A stretch of DNA of 5,771 nt, from positions 1 to 5,771 of the forward strand of contig CANHYS010000175.1 of the NCBI GenBank assembly GCA_947464585.1. Direction: 5' to 3'. Under the pieces are notes generated by a model that saw only the letters and a program-made list of their open reading frames with translations, did not search any database and had not been told where the DNA came from. Below are positions 1 to 5,771 of the stretch, one piece after another. The position numbers and the translations under genes were made by a program. Position 1 is the first letter of the stretch. Each line of letters begins with the position of its first letter. The DNA is from Planctomycetaceae bacterium (GTDB lineage Bacteria; Planctomycetota; Planctomycetia; Pirellulales; UBA1268).

Positions 1-1
1 A

Positions 2-478
2 GGGAGCGCCGCCTGTGCCGACTGCCACAAGCATGCTTTCGAGGTCTGGAAGGAGACTGCCCACGCCACGGCGCTTGCCACACTGGAAGAGCAGAAGCCC
101 CGACGGGATGGCGATCCCGAATGCCTCTCATGCCATGTCGTCGGCTGGGCACCCCAGCGTTACGAACCCTTCGAGGGTGGCTTTGCAGGCATGAAGGTCA
201 CGCCCCATCTGGCCCACCAGGGCTGCGAAAACTGCCATGGCCCAGCTGCCGCGCATGCCGCCGTCGAACGTGGCGACGTGCGGGCGAGCGTCACGGAGCG
301 TGATCGCTTGCGAGGCGAACTGGCGATGTCGATCAAGACTCCCGAGGGCAAACAGAAGGCCGTCAACAACTGCCTGGAGTGTCACGACCTCGACAACAGC
401 CCGCAGTTCGACTTCGACACCTACTGGCCGCAGGTGGAGCATCCGACTCCGGCCGCGGAGGCCGACAAGGCCAAGTGA
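2..478 (+). CDS. Multiheme c-type cytochrome, cytochrome c554-like, C-terminal part (5' end outside window)
   Basis: Open from the first base, with no start in the window; the visible part is 158 residues ending in TGA at 476-478. Four CXXCH heme c attachment motifs are seen: CADCH (14-28), CLSCH (122-136), CENCH (224-238) and CLECH (371-385). Further His residues that could be distal ligands occur in TAHATAL, HLAHQG and GPAAAH. The pattern CADCH...[31 protein letters not shown], then [11 protein letters not shown] with [12 protein letters not shown] matches the cytochrome c554 family (Cytochrome_C554, PF13435). That family is often found in planctomycetes and deltaproteobacteria as the C-terminal part of larger proteins, including fusions to UshA-like metallophosphoesterases. 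Whether a catalytic domain precedes it here cannot be seen. The likely role is periplasmic electron transfer. The C-terminal tail after Tyr-Trp is short and charged. It converges on the minus-strand relic, whose stop is 37 bases away. Confident in the heme family, unsure of full architecture. Confidence 0.88.
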   Translation, partial: GSAACADCHKHAFEVWKETAHATALATLEEQKPRRDGDPECLSCHVVGWAPQRYEPFEGGFAGMKVTPHLAHQGCENCHGPAAAHAAVERGDVRASVTERDRLRGELAMSIKTPEGKQKAVNNCLECHDLDNSPQFDFDTYWPQVEHPTPAAEADKAK

Positions 479-514
479 GGCAGACGGAGCCACGCTGACG
501 AGAGGTGCGGTCCC

Positions 515-749
515 TCATGGCCGCTCGGCGATAGAAGACTGCCGCAGGAACGCAAGAAGGTCGGCCATGTCATCGGGCTTGATCGCGGTCTCGAGCCCTT
601 CGGGCATGAGCGACACATTGGTCGCCCGCAGGCTCTCGATCGTGTTGCGGAGGATCGCCCGCTCGCCAACGTACGCCTGGCAGGACAATCCGGACTGCAA
701 TCTCTACAATGCCGGCGGATTGCCCGCCTCGCCCTTCCGGACCGACGAC
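515..749 (-). pseudogene. Relic of a planctomycete 'putative heme-binding domain' protein (C-terminal end only)
   Basis: Reading 700 down to 515 on the minus strand gives a 61-residue stretch. Its second half carries the hallmark C-terminus of the Pirellula/Verrucomicrobium-type putative heme-binding domain proteins (TIGR02603-like): [21 protein letters not shown], then MADLLAFLR and a stop after a few residues. These proteins are normally several hundred to over a thousand residues long, with a CXXCH cytochrome domain just upstream; neither is present. An in-frame TAG at 704-706 closes the frame, and the only start is a TTG at 698-700. In the neighbouring minus frame, residues read from about 749 to 681 give [11 protein letters not shown] then [13 protein letters not shown]. 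That resembles the 'VV..DGR...GIV.E....I.LR' beta-hairpin expected just before QAY.GE..ILR. Skipping one base near 680 joins the two pieces. I read this as a truncated, frameshifted gene remnant. A sequencing error could explain the shift, but not the missing N-terminal bulk, because the DUF1549 gene starts at 848. Confidence 0.62.
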
Positions 750-847
750 TGGCCGGTTCCCACTCTTTGTGGGCATTCTCGACCAGGTCGATGAGGCCGA
801 AGTGCTCGTCCTCTTCGCCTGCACGCTCTCCCACGGAAACAAGAACG
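750..847. other. Leader region of the DUF1549/DUF1553 gene, no intact gene
   Basis: This stretch lies between the recognisable heme-domain relic and the chosen start of the DUF1549/DUF1553 gene. The + frame of that gene is open further upstream, with a TTG at 767 and an ATG at 791. The residues it would add (rich in Ser, Arg and Pro) resemble no domain and would precede the signal peptide, so I treat them as untranslated. On the minus strand a segment reading about [15 protein letters not shown] looks protein-like, but I could not assign it to a family. It may be further decayed coding sequence from the relic or chance. The promoter of the downstream cluster should lie in 479-847, but I see no convincing -35/-10 pair. 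Confidence 0.4.
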
Positions 848-3358
848 ATGCCCGGTTCCGGAAGCAATCACTCGCAAGCCGGCAGCCGGAATCGTTGCAA
901 GCTCGAGGTCCACTGCGTCGAGACTTGTACCGATCCGGCGGCGACCTCCTGCTGGCGGCATTGCCTCGTTCTGCTTGCGTTCGGCATGACGGCATCGGCA
1001 CGGGCCGTTGACTTCTCCCATGATGTCGTGCCCATCCTGCGGGTGCACTGCGGCCAGTGCCACACGGGCGATGCCCGCCAGGGGGGCTTTTCGATGAACA
1101 CCCGCGAGTCCACGCTCGCCGGGGGCGACTCAGGCACGCCCGGCTTCGTCGAAGGCAGTGCCGACGCGAGCGAGATCATCGCCCGCGTCACGAGCACCGA
1201 CCCCGACTATCGGATGCCGAGCGAGGGCGACCCGCTGCCGGCCGAAGCCATCGCCGTGCTGAAACAGTGGATCGACACGAAAGCGGCCTGGGAGGCGGGC
1301 TTCGCCTTCAAGGGCACGGGCTGGGAGCCGCCGCTCGCCCTGCGGAAGATCGAACTGCCGCCGCCCCAGGATGGCCGCGAGAATCCCGTCGACCGGATCA
1401 TCGACGCGTTGTGGCGGGAGCGGGGCATCACGCGTCCGCCGCAGGCCGACGATCGCACGTTCATCCGCCGCGCGAGCCTCGACCTCGTCGGCCTCATGCC
1501 GGCCGCCGACCGCGTCGAGGCGTTCGTCGCCGACGCGGATCCTGCCAAGCGGGGCCGGCTCGTCCGCGAACTGCTCGACGACCGCATTGCCTACGCCGAA
1601 CACTGGATGACGTTCTGGAACGACCTGCTGCGAAACGACTACACCGGCACGGGCTTCATCACCGGCGGCCGCAAGCAGATCACCGGCTGGCTCCACCGTT
1701 CACTCGTGGAAAACAAGCCGTATGACCGATTCGTCCGCGAACTCATCGCACCCTCCGAGGAATCGCGGGGGTTCATCGACGGGATCGTGTGGCGGGGGAC
1801 GGTCAACTCCAGCCAGACGGTGCCGATCCAGTTTGCGCAGAACATCGGGCAGACGTTCCTGGGCATCAACCTCAAGTGCGCGAGCTGCCACGACAGCTTC
1901 GTCGATCGCTGGACGTTGAAGCAGACCTACGACCTGGCCGCCGTCTATTCCGCCCAGCCGCTTGAGCTGCACCGCTGCGACAAGGCGACGGGCACGATGG
2001 CCGCGCCGGGCTGGTTGTTCGCCGAGCTCGGGCAGGTCGATCCCGCGCTTCCGCCGGCTCAGCGGCTGGAACAGCTGGCGGCGGTGATGACGAAGCCGGA
2101 GAACGGCTGGTTGTCACGGAACCTCGTCAACCGGCTCTGGCATCGTCTCATGGGCCGCGGGCTCGTGCATCCCGTCGACAGCCTGCGGACGCGGCCCTGG
2201 AGCGAGGATCTCCTCGAAGCGCTGGCCGGCGATCTCGTCGCCGGTGGCTGGGACATGAAGCACGTGCTGGAGACGATCTGCACGTCGGAGGCGTATGGGG
2301 CCGCCACGCCGGCGGTCGAAGGGCAGACGCAGGGAAGCGACTACGTCTTCAAGGGGCCGCTGCCGCGACGGATGACGGCCGAGCAGTTTCTGGATGCCGT
2401 CTGGACGCTCACGGCCGCGGCGCCGACGATGCCCGACGCGAAGGTCGCCCGCTTCGTGCGAACCGCAGGCACACCGGAGCCGCAGCCGGTGGCCAGGTGG
2501 ATTTGGTCAAACGCCGAGGCTGCCTCGCCGCCTTCGGAAAAGCTCGCGTTCCGCGGGACGTGGAAGCTGCACGCAGCGGCGACGCACGTGAGCCTCATCG
2601 TGACGGCCGACAACGAGGCGACGGTCTTCCTCAATGGCAAGAAGGTCGCGGAGAGCAACGAGTGGACGCAGCCGGCGACAGCGATCGCGACGGGCGACGC
2701 CAAACAGGGTGACAACCAGATCGTGGTCGTGGCAGCCAACGGCAAGGCCGGCGGCCCCGCCGGCGTGCGGGTCGAGCTTCGCGGCCGCCTCGCCGACGGC
2801 TCCGACGTGGCCTTTGGAACCGATGCATCCTGGGAATGGACGGCGACGCTTCCCGACGCGAAAGGAAAATACCCGAAGGACAAGCAGCCGACCGACTGGC
2901 AGCCGGCCGTCGTGGCGGCTGATCCGGGTGTCTGGGCCGCAGGTGACTCGGCCTTCGTTCAGGCGGTGGAGGCGGGCACCGTCACCGGCAGCCTGCCGAT
3001 GGTGCGGGCGGCGATCGTCAAAGGTACGGCGCTGATGGCCGCACTCGGCCGCCCCAACCGCGACCAGGTGGTGACGAGCCGGCCGGCCGATCTGACCACG
3101 CTCGAGGCGATCCAACTGGCCAACGAGCAGTCGCTGGCCAACACGCTGGCACGGGGTGGCGGACCGATTCTCGCGGCCCACGGTCCCGAGGTGGATACAA
3201 TCGTGGCATGGATGTTCGGTGCCGCACTCGCCCGCCCGGCGACGCCCGCCGAGGCCGCGGCGGCCCGCGAATTGCTCGGCGACAAGCCAACTCCGGAGAG
3301 TGTCGCCGACTGCCTCTGGGCCATCGTCATGCTCCCGGAATTTCAGCTCATTCGGTAA
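848..3358 (+). CDS. Secreted PSCyt1-DUF1549-DUF1553 protein with c-type heme motifs and an inserted beta-sandwich domain
   Basis: 836 residues from ATG 848, which has GGAAA at 835-839 as a possible ribosome site; no ATG, GTG or TTG occurs in frame between it and the hydrophobic stretch. A Sec signal is suggested by CLVLLAFGMTASARA, with cleavage after ARA near residue 54, although the preceding n-region is unusually long and Cys-rich. Domains in order: PSCyt1 (PF07635), about 57-138, with heme motif CGQCH at 68-72 and a candidate axial Met in DYRMPSEGD (Met123); PSCyt2/DUF1549 (PF07583), about 181-365, with FIRRASLDLVGLMP and a second CXXCH, CASCH, at 344-348 followed by DSFVDRW; PSD1/DUF1553 (PF07587), starting near 420 with LVNRLWHRLMGRGLVHPVDS and resuming near 710 with ALGRPNRDQVVTSRP and LTTLEAIQLAN. 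Residues 549-697 form a separate beta-rich insert, listed on its own. The family is abundant in planctomycetes, extracytoplasmic and of unknown biochemistry. It is followed 55 bases later by its usual partner, DUF1501. Family call is firm; exact start is less so. Confidence 0.9.
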   Translation: MPGSGSNHSQAGSRNRCKLEVHCVETCTDPAATSCWRHCLVLLAFGMTASARAVDFSHDVVPILRVHCGQCHTGDARQGGFSMNTRESTLAGGDSGTPGFVEGSADASEIIARVTSTDPDYRMPSEGDPLPAEAIAVLKQWIDTKAAWEAGFAFKGTGWEPPLALRKIELPPPQDGRENPVDRIIDALWRERGITRPPQADDRTFIRRASLDLVGLMPAADRVEAFVADADPAKRGRLVRELLDDRIAYAEHWMTFWNDLLRNDYTGTGFITGGRKQITGWLHRSLVENKPYDRFVRELIAPSEESRGFIDGIVWRGTVNSSQTVPIQFAQNIGQTFLGINLKCASCHDSFVDRWTLKQTYDLAAVYSAQPLELHRCDKATGTMAAPGWLFAELGQVDPALPPAQRLEQLAAVMTKPENGWLSRNLVNRLWHRLMGRGLVHPVDSLRTRPWSEDLLEALAGDLVAGGWDMKHVLETICTSEAYGAATPAVEGQTQGSDYVFKGPLPRRMTAEQFLDAVWTLTAAAPTMPDAKVARFVRTAGTPEPQPVARWIWSNAEAASPPSEKLAFRGTWKLHAAATHVSLIVTADNEATVFLNGKKVAESNEWTQPATAIATGDAKQGDNQIVVVAANGKAGGPAGVRVELRGRLADGSDVAFGTDASWEWTATLPDAKGKYPKDKQPTDWQPAVVAADPGVWAAGDSAFVQAVEAGTVTGSLPMVRAAIVKGTALMAALGRPNRDQVVTSRPADLTTLEAIQLANEQSLANTLARGGGPILAAHGPEVDTIVAWMFGAALARPATPAEAAAARELLGDKPTPESVADCLWAIVMLPEFQLIR
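2489..2938 (+). other. Beta-sandwich (galactose-binding/jelly-roll-like) domain inserted in DUF1553
   Basis: Residues about 549-697 of the DUF1549/DUF1553 protein do not read as DUF1553. They open with VARWIWSN and continue with LAFRGTWKL, an alternating hydrophobic strand pattern, TADNEATVFLNGKKV, then GDNQIVVVAANG, GVRVELRGRL, GTDASWEWT and finally TDWQPAVVAADPGVW. This order (ARWIW opening, 'aDn...vflNG..v', 'G.N.ivV.a.N', 'd.sW', 'W.pA') matches the N-terminal jelly-roll domains of rhamnosidase-like and other carbohydrate-active proteins, usually described as galactose-binding-like. Clear DUF1553 sequence lies on both sides. The inferred role is binding a glycan or contributing to protein association. 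Boundaries are approximate and the fold call comes from motif pattern alone. Confidence 0.65.
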
Positions 3359-3401
3359 CAGAATTCGCCGCGAAGAGCGTTCACCTCCGACCGATCCCAC
3401 T

Positions 3402-3406
3402 GGGAG
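3402..3406 (+). promoter_or_regulatory. Ribosome binding site of the DUF1501 gene
   Basis: GGGAG ends seven bases before ATG 3414. This supports that start over the longer open frame upstream, which overlaps the end of the DUF1553 gene and encodes only out-of-frame shadow sequence. The twin-arginine motif immediately after the ATG supports the same start independently. Confidence 0.65.
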
Positions 3407-3413
3407 CGACACC

Positions 3414-4850
3414 ATGTTCACCCGCCGCGACTACCTCAAGAACCTGGCCGCCGCCGCGACGGCGACGCTCGGCCTCCCGGAGCCACGCGCCCGAGCCAGC
3501 GACGGCGCGGCGATCACGCATCCCACGCCGACCGCCGATTCGGTGATCGTGCTCTGGATGGCTGGCGGCATGGCCGCTCCCGACACGTTCGATCCGAAGA
3601 AGTACAAACCCTTCGAGCCCGGCCTCGCCGTGGCCGACGTGATCAGCACGTTTCCCTCGATCCCCACCGCGCTGGACGGCTGTCGCATCGTGGATGGCCT
3701 GCCCGAGATCGCGAAGGTGCTCGATCGGGCCACGCTCATCCGCTCCCACGTGCAGGCCGATCTGGGCGCGATCCTCCATTCCCGCCACCAGTATCACTGG
3801 CATACCGGTTACATTCCGCCGCAGACCGTGGCCTGCCCGCACATCGGCGCCTGGATGAGCCGCGTGCTGGGACCGCGGAATCCGGTGATGCCGGCATTCA
3901 TCAACATCGGCCAGCGGCTGGAGGGCATCGGCGAGAACGAGGAGATCAAGGCCTTCACCACGGCCGGCTTCTTCGGCAGCGAATACGGGCCGATGAACCT
4001 GCCCTATCCCGAGCAGGCGGCGTTGGCCGTGCGGCCGCCAAAGGGCATGGATCCGAGCCGGTTCGCGTCCCGCTACGCGCAGTTCCAGAAGCTCGTGAAG
4101 TCGGGGCCGCACACCGAGTTCACCAGCGACTACCACCAGGAGTCGATGCTGCGCAGCATCGACAACGCCCATCGGCTGCTCGGGGCGAAGGAGCGCGACG
4201 CCTTCGATATCACGCAGGAGCCGCAGGAGGTGCTCGAGCAGTACGACATGGGGGGCGACGACGGCCGGTTCGGCCGCGGCTGCCTCCTGGCCCGCCGGCT
4301 CGTCGAGAACGGCGCCCGCTACGTCGAGGTGACGACCGAGTACATCCCGTTCGTCCATTGGGACACGCATGACCGCGGCCACGAGACGGTGGAACGGCTC
4401 CATCGCGTGATCGACCGCCCGATCGCCACGCTGATCCGCGACCTCGAGTCGCGTGGCCTGCTCGACCGCACGCTCGTGGTGATCGCCAGCGAGTTCAGCC
4501 GTGACATGATCATCGAGGGCAAGCCGGGCGGTGCCAATGCCGGCGACCAGGCAAGCTCTCCCAAGGACTTCCTCAAACTTCCAAACCACTATGGCCAGCA
4601 CCGCCACTTTACCGGCGGCTCGACCGTCGTGCTCTTCGGTGGCGGGATGAAGCGAGGCCTCGTCTACGGGAAGACCGCCGACGAACGGCCCTGCGTGGCG
4701 ATCGAGAATCCGGTCACGATCTCCGATCTTCACGCCACGCTGTTCACCGCCATGGGCATCAGCCCGAAGACGGTGTACGACATCGAGAATCGGCCTTTCT
4801 ACGCCACCGAGGACGGGAAGGGTAAGCCGGTCGAGGCCGTGTTTGCCTGA
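3414..4850 (+). CDS. DUF1501 family protein, Tat-exported (alkaline phosphatase/sulfatase-like fold)
   Basis: 478 residues. The N-terminus MFTRRDYLKNLAAAATATLG is a twin-arginine signal (TRRDYLK then an Ala-rich hydrophobic stretch), so the protein is probably folded in the cytoplasm before export. The DUF1501 family (PF07394) is recognised from SVIVLWMAGGMAAPDTFDPK near residue 43, the central VENGARYVEV, HWDTHD at 315-320, SEFSRD at 359-364, HYGQHRHF at 392-399, TVVLFGGGMKRG, and the C-terminal SDLHATLF (Asp438, His440). DUF1501 is structurally related to alkaline phosphatases and sulfatases, and the spaced His, Asp and Glu residues could be metal ligands; substrate and activity are unknown. 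Length and order of motifs look complete. Some motifs differ from the usual forms I know: 'GG PSQ.DTFDPK' is GGMAAPDTFDPK, 'SEFGRT' is SEFSRD, and the 'GRDH' region is GQHRH. DUF1501 genes commonly follow DUF1549/DUF1553 genes, as here, which suggests the products act together outside the cytoplasm. Confidence 0.93.
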   Translation: MFTRRDYLKNLAAAATATLGLPEPRARASDGAAITHPTPTADSVIVLWMAGGMAAPDTFDPKKYKPFEPGLAVADVISTFPSIPTALDGCRIVDGLPEIAKVLDRATLIRSHVQADLGAILHSRHQYHWHTGYIPPQTVACPHIGAWMSRVLGPRNPVMPAFINIGQRLEGIGENEEIKAFTTAGFFGSEYGPMNLPYPEQAALAVRPPKGMDPSRFASRYAQFQKLVKSGPHTEFTSDYHQESMLRSIDNAHRLLGAKERDAFDITQEPQEVLEQYDMGGDDGRFGRGCLLARRLVENGARYVEVTTEYIPFVHWDTHDRGHETVERLHRVIDRPIATLIRDLESRGLLDRTLVVIASEFSRDMIIEGKPGGANAGDQASSPKDFLKLPNHYGQHRHFTGGSTVVLFGGGMKRGLVYGKTADERPCVAIENPVTISDLHATLFTAMGISPKTVYDIENRPFYATEDGKGKPVEAVFA

Positions 4851-4901
4851 GGACGGGCGACGGTGTTCTCTGCCTTCTTCTTGCCGGGGGTTTCAGTGCA
4901 G

Positions 4902-5648
4902 ATGAACATGCAACCGACCATACACCTGATGATGTTCGGTGGTGTTGTGCTGGCCTGTTGGCTCGCGGCCAGCTTGCGGACCGTCCAGGCAGAGGACGGC
5001 ATGCCGGCGCCGGTCGCCCACTGGACGTTTGACGAGACGGGGGCCGAGGGCCGCGATGCCATCGGCACGCACCACGGCACCGTTCACGGAGCCACGTCGC
5101 ACCCCGGCAAGGTGGGCCGCGGCCTGCTCTTCGATCGCAGCCGACGCGACCATGTGGAGGTTCCCCACGCGGCCGATCTGGAACTCGCGACGTTCACGGT
5201 GTCGGCCTGGGTGTGGCTCACGAAACCGCCCACCTATTCCGGGATCGTCGGCACGCGGCAGGGTGGGGCCATGCTCTTCGATGTGAAGGTCAATACGGAC
5301 AAGGTGCATGGCGACATCGGCGATGGCAGTCGGTGGATCGAGACCAAGGTGAACTTCTACAAGGACGACGTCGGCACGAATGGCCAGGGTGGCGACCTCG
5401 AGCTCGAACGGTGGTATCTGGTCACGTTCGTGATCGACGCTGGCCATGGCGAATGCCGGCTCTACCTCGACGGCGATCGCAAGAAGACGATTCCGTTCAG
5501 CGGCCAGCCGAAGTTGCTCGAGCCCGGCCGCGTGCTCCGAATCGGCGATACGGGGGCAGGCGAGTTCATGGATGGCGTGATCGACGACGTCCGGATCTAC
5601 GCGGAGGCACTCACCGACGCTCAAGTGACCGCCCTCGCCGGCCGGTGA
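4902..5648 (+). CDS. Secreted LamG (concanavalin A-like) domain protein
   Basis: 248 residues from ATG 4902; ATG 4908 and an upstream GTG at 4863 are alternative starts. I prefer 4902 because it puts a short n-region before the signal peptide core (MMFGGVVLACWLAASL) with cleavage likely after TVQA near residue 29. A weak G-run at 4886-4890 precedes it. The mature part is one LamG/Laminin_G_3-type jelly-roll (PF13385): APVAHWTFDETG, the GTHHGTVHGA segment, GRGLLFDRS, FTVSAWVWL, LERWYLVTFVID, CRLYLDGDRKK and the closing FMDGVIDDVRIYAEALTDAQV. These are the standard conserved blocks in order, with no extra catalytic domain. Such domains bind glycans or proteins; in planctomycetes they also occur fused to DUF1549/DUF1553 proteins (the PSCyt3 position). 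It starts 51 bases after the DUF1501 stop on the same strand, so it is probably cotranscribed and may act as a separate binding subunit. Ligand unknown. Confidence 0.85.
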   Translation: MNMQPTIHLMMFGGVVLACWLAASLRTVQAEDGMPAPVAHWTFDETGAEGRDAIGTHHGTVHGATSHPGKVGRGLLFDRSRRDHVEVPHAADLELATFTVSAWVWLTKPPTYSGIVGTRQGGAMLFDVKVNTDKVHGDIGDGSRWIETKVNFYKDDVGTNGQGGDLELERWYLVTFVIDAGHGECRLYLDGDRKKTIPFSGQPKLLEPGRVLRIGDTGAGEFMDGVIDDVRIYAEALTDAQVTALAGR

Positions 5649-5671
5649 GGATGGAGCAGCGGCTGGCGGTC

Positions 5672-5706
5672 GCGGGCCGCGGCGGACGGCTTTATCCAAG
5701 GCCCGC
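5672..5706. terminator. Possible bidirectional terminator stem between convergent genes
   Basis: An inverted repeat GCGGGCC (5672-5678) and GGCCCGC (5700-5706) flanks a 21-base loop in the 57-base gap between the LamG stop and the minus-strand YebC-like stop. Its place between convergent ends fits a shared terminator. The loop is long, there is no T-run on either side, and the second arm reaches the first base of the convergent stop codon, so the call is weak. Confidence 0.25.
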
Positions 5707-5771
5707 TAGCCCAACTGGGCCAGCGCCTCGTCGGGGATGTTGAAGTTGGCGGCCACGCTCTGCACGTCGTC
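5706..5771 (-). CDS. YebC/PmpR-family transcriptional regulator, C-terminal 21 residues (5' part outside window)
   Basis: The minus strand from the window edge reads DDVQSVAANFNIPDEALAQL, then Gly and TAG (5706-5708). The DDVQ.V..N.(I/L)..E motif closing the protein is the characteristic C-terminus of YebC/PmpR-family proteins (PF01709). These cytoplasmic proteins of about 240-250 residues act as transcriptional regulators and have also been linked to relief of ribosome stalling. Only the tail is visible, so the assignment rests on a short but distinctive signature. It converges on the LamG gene and is unlikely to be functionally tied to the DUF1549/DUF1501 cluster; it probably marks the boundary with housekeeping DNA. 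Confidence 0.75.
   Translation of the reverse strand, partial: DDVQSVAANFNIPDEALAQLG

Noticed and set aside
767..847. Upstream starts (TTG 767, ATG 791) for the DUF1549/DUF1553 gene
   Set aside because: They would add low-complexity Ser/Arg/Pro residues before an already long signal-peptide n-region, and they fall close to or within the decayed minus-strand gene.
701..867. Minus-strand segment reading [15 protein letters not shown] as a separate small gene
   Set aside because: Protein-like to the eye, but no family recognised, no clean start, and the frame runs on into Arg-rich sequence and then antisense across the cytochrome 3' end. Kept only as possible decayed sequence.
2747..2764. Near-perfect palindrome GCCGGCGG-CC-CCGCCGGC
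   Set aside because: It lies inside the coding sequence for a Gly/Ala/Pro-rich loop of the inserted domain. The two-base spacer is too short for a full hairpin, and such palindromes arise easily from GC-rich codons.
2507..3421. Minus-strand open frame (304 codons) opposite the DUF1553 region
   Set aside because: Shadow of the + strand gene; no recognisable domain, and it runs antisense to both the inserted domain and the conserved DUF1553 C-terminus.
3381..4733. Long minus-strand open frame (450 codons) opposite the DUF1501 gene
   Set aside because: Its translation shows no family motifs and is rich in Arg, Ala, Gly and Val. The + strand gene there has a Tat signal, a ribosome site and full DUF1501 motifs. 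Long antisense frames are expected in GC-rich coding DNA.
4921..4995. Lipoprotein signal (VLAC) in the LamG protein
   Set aside because: Leu at -2 does not fit a normal lipobox, and the hydrophobic stretch continues past the Cys to a good AxA-like site (TVQA), so ordinary Sec cleavage is more likely.

Overview
The window is GC-rich DNA that reads as a member of the Planctomycetota, probably Pirellulales-like. The main reason is a pair of gene families largely specific to planctomycetes and related PVC bacteria: a PSCyt1-DUF1549-DUF1553 protein followed directly by a Tat-exported DUF1501 protein. A multiheme cytochrome, a LamG protein and a relic of the planctomycete 'putative heme-binding domain' fit the same assignment. 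This is inferred from recognised protein families; no database search was run.

Layout. (1) Positions 2-478, + strand: C-terminal 158 residues of a multiheme c-type cytochrome with four CXXCH motifs; its 5' end lies outside the window. (2) Positions 479-847: no intact + strand gene. The minus strand holds the C-terminal end of a heme-binding-domain protein (515-700). It is cut off by an in-frame stop and an apparent one-base frameshift, and a further recognisable piece continues to about 749. (3) Positions 848-3358, + strand: a secreted 836-residue PSCyt1/DUF1549/DUF1553 protein with two CXXCH motifs. Its DUF1553 region is interrupted by a beta-rich domain resembling a carbohydrate-binding jelly-roll. 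(4) Positions 3414-4850, + strand: DUF1501 protein with a twin-arginine signal. (5) Positions 4902-5648, + strand: small secreted LamG protein. (6) Positions 5706-5771, minus strand: the last 21 codons of a YebC/PmpR-family regulator, convergent with the LamG gene.

Genes 3, 4 and 5 share a strand and are separated by only 55 and 51 bases, so they are probably one transcription unit. All three products carry export signals. The likely theme is an extracytoplasmic complex combining c-type heme domains, an alkaline-phosphatase/sulfatase-like fold protein (DUF1501) and two glycan-binding-type beta-sandwich modules (the DUF1553 insert and LamG). The biochemical role of DUF1549/DUF1553/DUF1501 proteins is, as far as I know, not established. 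A role in oxidative or hydrolytic handling of surface or environmental polysaccharides is inference only. The upstream multiheme cytochrome could be an electron-transfer partner, but a gap of about 370 bases containing a decayed gene separates it from the cluster.
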